64,000 nt of DNA, taken from Trichomonas vaginalis G3 (taxonomy: Eukaryota; Parabasalia; Trichomonadida; Trichomonadidae). Where the stretch lies: contig NC_067203.1 in NCBI RefSeq assembly GCF_026262505.1, positions 21,247,411-21,311,410 of the forward strand, written 5' to 3'. Below are positions 9,223-16,666 of the stretch, one piece after another. How positions within the stretch are numbered: the first letter of the stretch is position 1; each line of letters opens with the position of its first letter. The position numbers were made by a program, and so were the translations under genes. The notes beneath the pieces are model-generated. The model was not told where the DNA came from and did not search any database. It worked only from the letters and a program-made list of their open reading frames with translations.

Positions 9223-10506
9223 ATGGATATTTTAGAAGATCATTATATATCACGAAAGTTATTCTATGTGTCCATACACATTATTACTATACTTCATATG
9301 TCAAGCATAATGAGAACAATTTTGGTCGATAGATTTGTTCCCAATGAAGTTTTTTTTCCCCTTTTAGGCACAAGTCAAAGTCAATGCGAAATGTTTGAAT
9401 ATGATGTATTTATTGTTGCTTTCATATACTCGTATTTAATTTTAATTAGCTTTGACTTGCCTATTGAGTGCATGGTTACGGAAGAACATTATATCGATAA
9501 TCCTTTACCTGAAATCGATGTTCTCAAGTTAATAGTAAAGCATTTAAATTGGCTTGACTACAGTTATTTGGTGAGCAAGATAAGAGAAGCAAACTGGTCC
9601 AAATGTGAATTATGCAATATTAGTTTCCAAAAATCAGGAGCTTCAAGTACCCCACGAGATCTAGTGTTAGGTATGGGTTATGGGAAATCTGTTCGATCAT
9701 ATATTACCTTTGTAAGAACGCTAAGATCAGTTAATTGCAAAGCAAGTGTCATAATACTTACAGATAATAAATTATATACCTCCTTCAATGAAAATGAAAG
9801 GAAGGCACTTGATAACTGCGGTGCAATTCTGATTTCGGTTGGATATTTGAGACCTTATAAATCATGTGAAACAATAACGACAAGGCACATAGTTATGGGT
9901 GCTTTTTTAAAGTTCTATAGGGCATTGTTTGATAGAGTGATTGTTACTGATTTACAAGATACATTATTCCAGATGGACCCATTTTTAGATTCATTCCCTC
10001 GTACAAACTCATATGGAACGTATGAGAATGATATGCTTGTGAGCAACCCGATTAATAACCGTTGGATACGAGAAACAGATCCAAAATATTCATATGAAAA
10101 ATATAAAGGCAAATATATCATGAATGCTGGATGCTTATACGGCTCAGCGAGAGCAATGGCCGATTTATATGAAAGTTATATTAACCTTAGTTATTGGTTT
10201 AGTTATCCAACGAAAACACTTGATCAGCCGCTTCTTAATTTAATGTTCTACGATGGATTGCTTGCACCTTCATTTAAAAGAGATCTAAAGGGCGAAATTA
10301 TGATATCTGCAACATATTGGTACTTCAAGAATGAAATGACTAAAGATGGTCTTTTCCAACTATCTTCGGGAGGAACTCCAAGAGGCATTCATCAATACAA
10401 TAGAATTTGTTTCATAAATGCGAAGATTCAAGAACTATGTCCACCACTGGGAGATTGGCATAGAGATCCTTATGGAAACTATGAACACGTGCTTCAGGGT
10501 TGCTGA
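9223..10506 (+). CDS. Putative glycosyltransferase-like protein
   Basis: A 427-residue protein. A hydrophobic stretch at about residues 61-82 (YDVFIVAFIYSYLILI) suggests a signal anchor, so the rest probably lies in the Golgi or ER lumen. The core follows a nucleotide-diphospho-sugar transferase layout: RDLVLGMGYGKSVRSYITFV, then VIILTDN, then a helix (ITTRHIVMGAFLKFYRALF), then VIVTDLQDTLFQMDPF. The last segment has the strand-plus-acidic motif (D-x-x-D) expected for metal and nucleotide-sugar binding. IMNAGCLYGSARAMADLYE and TLDQPLLNLMFYDG fit the acceptor half of such folds. Donor and acceptor are unknown. The start is uncertain: ATGs at residue 1 or at about residue 26 are both possible, and no clear Inr is visible. 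The gene ends in TGA. Confidence 0.55.
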   Translation: MDILEDHYISRKLFYVSIHIITILHMSSIMRTILVDRFVPNEVFFPLLGTSQSQCEMFEYDVFIVAFIYSYLILISFDLPIECMVTEEHYIDNPLPEIDVLKLIVKHLNWLDYSYLVSKIREANWSKCELCNISFQKSGASSTPRDLVLGMGYGKSVRSYITFVRTLRSVNCKASVIILTDNKLYTSFNENERKALDNCGAILISVGYLRPYKSCETITTRHIVMGAFLKFYRALFDRVIVTDLQDTLFQMDPFLDSFPRTNSYGTYENDMLVSNPINNRWIRETDPKYSYEKYKGKYIMNAGCLYGSARAMADLYESYINLSYWFSYPTKTLDQPLLNLMFYDGLLAPSFKRDLKGEIMISATYWYFKNEMTKDGLFQLSSGGTPRGIHQYNRICFINAKIQELCPPLGDWHRDPYGNYEHVLQGC

Positions 10507-10756
10507 AGGAATATATTAGAATTACCGGTATTTAGTTTAGGAAGATGCATAAATATAATAAATAAAGTTTGCTACTTTGTAGTGAACTTGCATTATACTT
10601 GTTTAATAAAAGATATATGTTTATCATAAATTCATTGAGGTTCTTTTTTGATATTGCACAATCAGGATCTTTGATATTGTCATATGACAGTATATTTTGA
10701 TGAAATATTTCATTGTGCAAATATGAATGAAAAAGATGCATCAGGAGAAAATGTTT

Positions 10757-10761
10757 TCATT
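10757..10761 (+). promoter_or_regulatory. Inr (TCATT) of a possible micro-gene
   Basis: TCATTAG with predicted start A10759 lies 15 nt before the ATG at 10774, the spacing usual in this window. Confidence 0.4.
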
Positions 10762-10773
10762 AGACAATAGTTG

Positions 10774-10908
10774 ATGCTTTTTCTTTCAAGCAGTGCAAAT
10801 AGCAATGAAAATGAAATAACTCCTCGTAAAGCAAGATTTAACCTTTTGATTTATACCGCAGCTCCTTCTTTCGCAAAGCAAATGTCAATCCTTGTAGAAA
10901 ATTCATAG
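10774..10908 (+). CDS. Possible 44-residue micro-protein or gene relic
   Basis: A 44-codon frame beginning MLFLSSSANSNENEITPRKA and ending KQMSILVENS. It is short, but three things favour it. A good Inr sits 15 nt upstream. The composition is protein-like rather than the Ile/Lys/Asn noise of AT-rich spacers. Codon use resembles neighbouring genes. It lies between the glycosyltransferase and the glycine-rich gene. It could equally be the 3' relic of a lost longer gene. I recognise no domain. Confidence 0.35.
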   Translation: MLFLSSSANSNENEITPRKARFNLLIYTAAPSFAKQMSILVENS

Positions 10909-10955
10909 GATAAAAAGAAAAAGTAATGTCATTTTGCATATAAAAACATTATAAT

Positions 10956-12014
10956 TTATTCTGAGTAAATTAATATAAAAACAAGGAAAGATAAGATATT
11001 TTGATTAGAGAAAGTATTTCTTATTTTACATGTGAGAACAATTGCTTCATCAAAAAGAGATATGCGAACGAAACCATTTCCATGGTGTCCTGTTTCGTAA
11101 TAATCAGTGTTGGATGTGTTATAAAAAATCTCTTTGTTTTTGAATGGCCTATGAATCCATGGTAAAGGAATTTGGCCGAGGCCATCAATCATTTCTGTTC
11201 CAAAGAAACTAAGGTTACTATAATGAACAGGCTGTCCTGTGTGAGTAATGTTATCGAATGATGATGAATCATTTGAAATCGCATCACAACCTGGATGGCC
11301 AGAAATAAATGATGAGCCACCTGTCGAAGCGCCCAAATAATTAACCGAACAACCTGCATAATATCCATTACCTGCAACACCACCCCAATCATTTGTTTCA
11401 TTAATATACCCTGCAATACCAAAATGCCCAGGAATTGGATTTGATGTATAGTCAGATGCAACATATGAAATATTGCCAGGGGATATTTGAGTTGCGCCAT
11501 TTAAAATAAATGCAATATCTCCGCCAAACTCTGTGGAACTCTTGTATGATGTCGAATTAATTGCAGTTAATCCTCCTGCATGAGATTTTGTTGATTGAAG
11601 GCGTTCAGAAGATCCTCCTGATGCGGCAACCATTATGCGGCTCTTTAATGATTCAAAATCATAAAAATCTCCATCAATTAATCTGATATCTGTGGATCCT
11701 CCTGAAATTTTGCCATTTGACGTTGCGGCATATGGAGGCACACTATTATATCGGCCATTATTCCTGCCAATATATAAATAAATTGTTGTTGATTTCTTTA
11801 TTTCGATAAAGCCTTTTGTGTATGCACCATTTCCGTTGTTTCCTGATGATCCCCAACATTCGATTTTGTATATTGCAGGTTGGAGATTGACTTCATAATT
11901 TGTACAATTATTTGCATCAGTGCATGGATAGCCAAAAAGGAAGGAAGAACGACTTTTAGTGACATTTTCAGTTCCATATGCACTATCAAGGCTGTATTGT
12001 ATATATTGATTCAT
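10956..12014 (-). CDS. Glycine-rich ALK-like protein
   Basis: A 352-residue protein. YKIECWGSSGNNGNG, GFIEIKKSTTIYLYIGRN, GGSTDIRLI, SRIMVAASGGSS and GGSSFISGHPGCDAI follow the order of the glycine-rich domain found in ALK/LTK receptors and in a large trichomonad family. That domain forms a compact beta/poly-glycine fold. A stretch of alternating Gly, Ser and Asn runs through residues 50-300, with many N-x-S/T sequons, consistent with a secreted or surface protein. There is no N-terminal signal peptide. The C-terminus ends in a hydrophobic segment (ILSFLVFILIYSE) that could be a short anchor or a truncated transmembrane helix; longer relatives carry a helix plus cytosolic tail there (family knowledge). 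Function in trichomonads is unknown. The ATG at 12014 opens the frame; no clear Inr. Confidence 0.7.
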   Translation of the reverse strand: MNQYIQYSLDSAYGTENVTKSRSSFLFGYPCTDANNCTNYEVNLQPAIYKIECWGSSGNNGNGAYTKGFIEIKKSTTIYLYIGRNNGRYNSVPPYAATSNGKISGGSTDIRLIDGDFYDFESLKSRIMVAASGGSSERLQSTKSHAGGLTAINSTSYKSSTEFGGDIAFILNGATQISPGNISYVASDYTSNPIPGHFGIAGYINETNDWGGVAGNGYYAGCSVNYLGASTGGSSFISGHPGCDAISNDSSSFDNITHTGQPVHYSNLSFFGTEMIDGLGQIPLPWIHRPFKNKEIFYNTSNTDYYETGHHGNGFVRISLFDEAIVLTCKIRNTFSNQNILSFLVFILIYSE

Positions 12015-12255
12015 GATCTATAAAATACAAAGAAAATAGACAATTACTCTTGTATTAAGCGTTCATACTTCGAGTATGCGAAGCAAAATTCGCAAGAGAT
12101 ACATAGGTTGCTGAGTCATTTGTAACTTTATGTGGAATTACTTTTAAATTTATGAATTTAATAATTGATTTTAAACAAAATTTGCTTAAATAAAGCCTAT
12201 TATGGGCTTATTGTCAATAGAAGATTAAAATTTGACATTGTAAACTTCAACAAAA

Positions 12256-14148
12256 ATGGAGGATCCAATTTCTGTGTACAAAATTCTCCAGGATCAGTTT
12301 AATGACGACCTCAAGAAGTCATTTCTAGAGATGCAGAAAATGAAGCAGACAATTGGCGGTGATTCGTCCTTCTGTTCCGCTGTTATGACATCTTTTCAAT
12401 ATAAAATTCGACCTGTGTTTAATTCAGTCATAGAAGAACTGGTTGAAAGTTATAAGAATGCGGCTACTCTCACCATGAAACTGGATGATATGGCTGCTCA
12501 AAGAGAAATTTACTTGAATTCTTACGAAACGATTTCTAAATACTATAAAGGAATGGGAGAACAATACAGAAAGCTTTGGAATGCAGCAGCAATGTCATTG
12601 AAGATAGCTTATGACTCAATTCAAGCTCACAAAACAACTTATACAAATAATATTCAAATGCGTGCGAAATATGACCAAATAGCTCGCGAAAATAATACAC
12701 TCAAAAGGAGAGTGAAATTCTACCATGAACAAATGGAAGAAATGTACAGCAACGACGATAAATTTACAAATACAAAAGAAGCTGTCTTATTACTTAAAGC
12801 AACAGCTGAAAATAAAAATGAAAAGTTACAAAGAGAGTTCAAACAGCAGATTTATAACCTTTGCGCTGAAAAAGAAACAATTGAACAACAATTTCAAGAA
12901 AAAGAACTTGAATCGAACAAAAAGATATTAGAACTCGAACTCACATCAAAGGACTTACGTTCTCAGATCGAAACAATTCAAAATACATGTAAAAATTTGA
13001 ATGAAAATTTAGAACATAAAAATCAAGAATTAAATCAAATGTCAGATGTCATTGCAATAAATACAACACTTGAGAACGCCATACAAGAGCTTTGTCTTCA
13101 TTTTTCTTTCATAAAATTCGATGGTCACCAATTTGACTGCAAACTCGAAGATTTTACCAAGGATAACATCGCCCAGTTTGAACATGACAATCTCCGCAAG
13201 CAAAATGCTAAACTTACCTCTGCAAATTCAGAATTAAGAAGAAAAATTTCTGAATTACGCACTTCGAACGAAGAACAAACGAAGAAATTAACACAGGACC
13301 ACAGTGATGAGAACAGGGCCAAGGATCACCGTATAAATTCTCTTGAAAACAGCCTGAATCAGATAAATCGCGAAAAAATCGATCTCCAGAGCAGATTGTC
13401 CGACCTCCAGATCGATAAAAAGAAAGCTGATTCGACCATTGCTGATCTCAACGACCAAATTCTGACTTTGAAGCAGAGAATTCAGCAAACAAAGGATCGC
13501 GAGGTCAGAATCAACTCCAGGAACGAAGACAGAGAGCAGCAGTTATCAATATTGAACTTCCGCAAGGCAGGACCCCTCGTAAACATGTTTTCTCCAAATA
13601 ATGCGTTTTCTGATATCGCGTTAAAGGAATCCAACGATCTCCTTAGGAAGCAGAAGCAAGAACTCGAACTCAAGATGGCGGAAATGCAAGCGAAAATGAC
13701 GAAATTGGAATCTTTGGTTTCAGGAAATTCTTTGATTTCGGAATTGGAAGAAGCCAACAGGAAAATTGCTTCACTTGAAGCAACAGTGAATATTCTGAAG
13801 CAGAAAGATACGCTTGTGAAGAAGGCAAAAGAAAGAATTTCAGAATTAGAAGAAGAAAACAAGAAATTACAGGAACAAGCAGCTGCAAATGTTCAAATCA
13901 ATCATCCTGAGCCAGAAGTTGATGATCCGGAGATGGTTGTAAGAACTGCAGACGCAAAATTAGAAGAAATTAATGAAATTGAAGAAGAAAGCAAACAAAA
14001 CGAAGAACCTGAACAAAAACAAGAGGAAGAAACTGTTCAACATGAGCCAGAACCAGAACAAAAAGAAAATACTGAAGAAAAAGAACAAATTCAAGAAGAA
14101 TCAAAAGAAAATGTTGAAGAACATAAAGAAGAAGCACAAGAAGAGTAA
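12256..14148 (+). CDS. Long coiled-coil protein
   Basis: A 630-residue, highly charged protein. Residues 1-150 are helical and mixed (MEDPISVYKILQDQFNDDLK). From about residue 150 to 565 heptad-type coiled coil dominates (for example NLNENLEHKNQELNQM and RRKISELRTSNEEQTKKL). A short non-coiled break occurs at about 445-455 (GPLVNMFSPNNAF), and the last 70 residues are Glu/Lys/Gln-rich. This suggests a structural or cytoskeletal role such as tether or scaffold (inference); no named family recognised. The first stop, TAA at 14146-14148, is not followed by A. The same frame continues for 28 codons of the same Glu-rich composition to a TAAA stop at 14233-14235. The true end may be 14235, with the first TAA a nonsense change or sequence error. 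Confidence 0.75.
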   Translation: MEDPISVYKILQDQFNDDLKKSFLEMQKMKQTIGGDSSFCSAVMTSFQYKIRPVFNSVIEELVESYKNAATLTMKLDDMAAQREIYLNSYETISKYYKGMGEQYRKLWNAAAMSLKIAYDSIQAHKTTYTNNIQMRAKYDQIARENNTLKRRVKFYHEQMEEMYSNDDKFTNTKEAVLLLKATAENKNEKLQREFKQQIYNLCAEKETIEQQFQEKELESNKKILELELTSKDLRSQIETIQNTCKNLNENLEHKNQELNQMSDVIAINTTLENAIQELCLHFSFIKFDGHQFDCKLEDFTKDNIAQFEHDNLRKQNAKLTSANSELRRKISELRTSNEEQTKKLTQDHSDENRAKDHRINSLENSLNQINREKIDLQSRLSDLQIDKKKADSTIADLNDQILTLKQRIQQTKDREVRINSRNEDREQQLSILNFRKAGPLVNMFSPNNAFSDIALKESNDLLRKQKQELELKMAEMQAKMTKLESLVSGNSLISELEEANRKIASLEATVNILKQKDTLVKKAKERISELEEENKKLQEQAAANVQINHPEPEVDDPEMVVRTADAKLEEINEIEEESKQNEEPEQKQEEETVQHEPEPEQKENTEEKEQIQEESKENVEEHKEEAQEE

Positions 14149-14342
14149 GAAAAAGAACAGCCAGTTGTAGAAGAACCAAAACAAGAAGAATCTGCTGAAA
14201 AAGAAGAAATTCAGCAGGAACAAACAAATGTTTAAATATTTTTTTTATTGTTTTAATATAAAGTATTGATTTATAGAAAAGAAAACATTATGTTTAGAAA
14301 GAAATATCGACATTTTAAAAAAAAATGAAATCTATCACAAAG

Positions 14343-14375
14343 TTTCGCCCAAAATCCCTAAAAATTTGGGTGAAA
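14343..14375. other. 11-bp hairpin downstream of the coiled-coil gene
   Basis: TTTCGCCCAAA (14343-14353) faces TTTGGGTGAAA (14365-14375) across an 11-nt loop, with one G-T wobble. The left arm and its flank also recur as a direct repeat: GAAATCTATC then GTTTCGCCC at 14327-14350, and a similar block at about 14372-14398. The rest of 14236-14936 is AT-rich spacer with one short internal duplication (ATAGAAAAGAAAAC at about 14273 and 14635). Confidence 0.45.
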
Positions 14376-14936
14376 TGATATCTATCGTTGTTTCGCCCCA
14401 CTTTGTAAATTCCCGCTCGGAACAACTTATTACTTCCTGACAATCTCTTATTTTTTTTTACATTCAAACTTTATGTTCCGATTTCTAAGGTGAAGAGTTA
14501 ATATTTTTGGTCTGTAAAAAGTTATTATAAAACTTTATATAGTACCTAATGTGGCTGTCATACTTTTTTGTTATTAATACTAAGTCACATCCTGATAACA
14601 TGAGAAGATGTCAGAAGGAGGTAAGTGCACTTTATAGAAAAGAAAACTTTATATTTAGAAATGATTTCTAGAGAATGCATGTCCGGATCAAAATTTTACA
14701 TGCATCAGAACATGAGAATTTTCTCTGCATTTAGTTTAGAAAACCTAAACACATGAATTTTTATATTATTGATGACTCATACTATCTCTCTAGAATCGAA
14801 TACATTCGTAAACATCATTATTTTATTATTAATATATGAGTGATTTTCACCCAGCCAATACAGATATCACATTTTCCACAGTTTTACATGTAGAGTTATC
14901 TCAATTATTAATTTCATATAGATTAAATGTTTAATA

Positions 14937-16216
14937 CTATTTAATGTTTGTTTTTCCCATTGTGATTATTTGTTTTATATATGTATTGAAAGCAGAGTTT
15001 GACTTCCAATCTGGACCTAGTTTTGCAAAAGCATCCATCTTTTCTCCCAAATTTACTTTCTCAATTATGTTGAAAATTAAATTCATCTTCTTTGCTTTTT
15101 CAAAGTATTCTTGTGATTTGTTATGGAAACTAGGATCCAATGGATCATAAGTACGTGCAAACTCTTGAAACTCTCTTAATTGTTGTGGGTCCTTTAAAAC
15201 ATCACCTGCGTTGATAATTATTTCTTCTAGAATTTGTTTCCAATTCAAATCAATGTTATCCTCCTCTTCCAACACTGTTTTTAAGAGTTTGTAATACCCG
15301 GGACTTTTTGGTTCTAAATATGGAATGCGATTTACAGAATATGAAAAATAAAATTGACTTTGATTAAATGTTTTTATTTATCATGCAATTCTTCTTGCGA
15401 CCAAAGATTTGAATAAAATTTCAAAAAATAAGATAGCTTAAAAAATAATATACGGTAGTGTTTACTAATAGATGAATAGTATATAAATTCTATTAAAATG
15501 GATTTGATCCAAAAAAATATATAAAATTTGATCATAAATAAAATCGTTTTAAATTACTTCTTCATTTAAATTATAACAATTATTTTTGGTTTTAGAAATA
15601 ACTTTTTTATTTCCATCTTTATCTGTTGTGGATGCAAAACCAGGCCTGTATTCACCTGTTCCTCGAAGTTTAGTTCGTGTACTCTCCATAATTCCATCTA
15701 TTGAATACTTTTTGGACTGTCCGAAGTCAATGATAAAGGCAACTCCGTCCGCATTGACCATAATGTTGTTTGGGTTGATGTCGCGATGGCGAATAATACA
15801 ATCTGTGTTTTCATTGAATGTAACAATGGTTATGTACGATGAAACCAATGCTTTCATTAGGAAAAGATCATAATTTGGAATGGAATGCAATTTTTTTTGC
15901 GTAATCAAGTCGTATAAAGTACAGCCTGGTATGTTCTCATAGAGAATCCATGCTAAAACATTTTTATTGGTAGAACACTTAATAAGCCTACATGTTGAGA
16001 AAAAATATAACTTTTTTGAAATATCTGCTTCTTCTAAGAATTCTGAATTTTAAGGCAGTAATTTATTCCGTTATATTCAAGTAAAAACGCTGTTCCAAAA
16101 CCTCCTAACTTAACGCCAAATAAATTCCACTGACGCCATTCATCTTTACCGAATACATCTTCCAAAACTTGTAGAAAGTTTGAACGATCAGGTGGTATTG
16201 GTCCTCCAGAACTCAT
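14937..16216 (-). pseudogene. Decayed protein kinase gene
   Basis: Three pieces of one kinase-like gene. The N-terminal piece (16034-16216) holds a glycine loop (GVKLGGFGTAF) and the ATP-lysine strand (YCLKI). A frameshift near 16040 moves the reading into the next piece (to 15549), which holds the catalytic loop HRDINPNN, the metal motif DFG and GTGEYRPGFAST. The C-lobe is then lost. After a stop at 15549-15551 and about 200 bp of AT-rich DNA, a third frame (14937 to about 15345) gives what looks like the original C-terminus (IPYLEPKSPGYYKLLKTVLE onwards). HRDINPNN instead of HRDLKPEN marks an unusual, probably trichomonad-specific kinase subfamily. An Inr (TCATT, 16225-16229) survives. The middle segment is related to 49062-49329. 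Confidence 0.7.
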
Positions 16217-16224
16217 TTAAAAAA

Positions 16225-16229
16225 AATGA
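16225..16229 (-). promoter_or_regulatory. Inr of the decayed kinase gene
   Basis: TCATT on the minus strand, predicted start at 16227, 11 nt before the ATG at 16216. The core promoter is intact although the coding frame is broken. Confidence 0.5.
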
Positions 16230-16370
16230 AATAAAAAAAGAAAAAAATTGACTAGATACAAATCATTTCACTTTGACTATTATAAAATGAGTTTAGGATT
16301 TCCCCTTTATAATCTGTACTAAAAAACCTTGAACTTATTAAATTCGAGACATTTAAATTCCAATCTTTCA

Positions 16371-16547
16371 ATGAAAATAGACAATTCCAGTCCTTTCGTC
16401 AATCCCAATATCCATATACTCATATTTTATCTCAAAAGACAATTTGGATTAATTTACGAAATCGACAATAATCCAAAGGCCCATTTCATTGACAATCTAT
16501 TTCATGAGATTGAAATAAATGGGGAAAATGTCCGAGAAGTTATCTGA
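16371..16547 (+). CDS. Short ORF, possibly a gene relic
   Basis: A 58-codon frame starting MKIDNSSPFVNPNIHILIFY and ending EIEINGENVREVI. Composition is protein-like but no Inr, family or neighbour supports it. It lies between the kinase relic and the HECT-like gene and may be a fragment. Confidence 0.2.
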   Translation: MKIDNSSPFVNPNIHILIFYLKRQFGLIYEIDNNPKAHFIDNLFHEIEINGENVREVI

Positions 16548-16666
16548 CGCAGATTTCACATGAAATTTCCTAAATTCAAAAGAAACAAAGTATGTTTTAT
16601 AGTAAAACATGATATAATATAAAATTCGGTTAAACAAATCGATATAATATATTTACAGAAAAACAA

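Noticed and set aside
14607-14640. ATG...GGAGGTAAGT as an intron donor
   Set aside because: Trichomonad introns begin GTATGT and end with an extended ACTAACACACAG-type acceptor; I found no such pair in the window.
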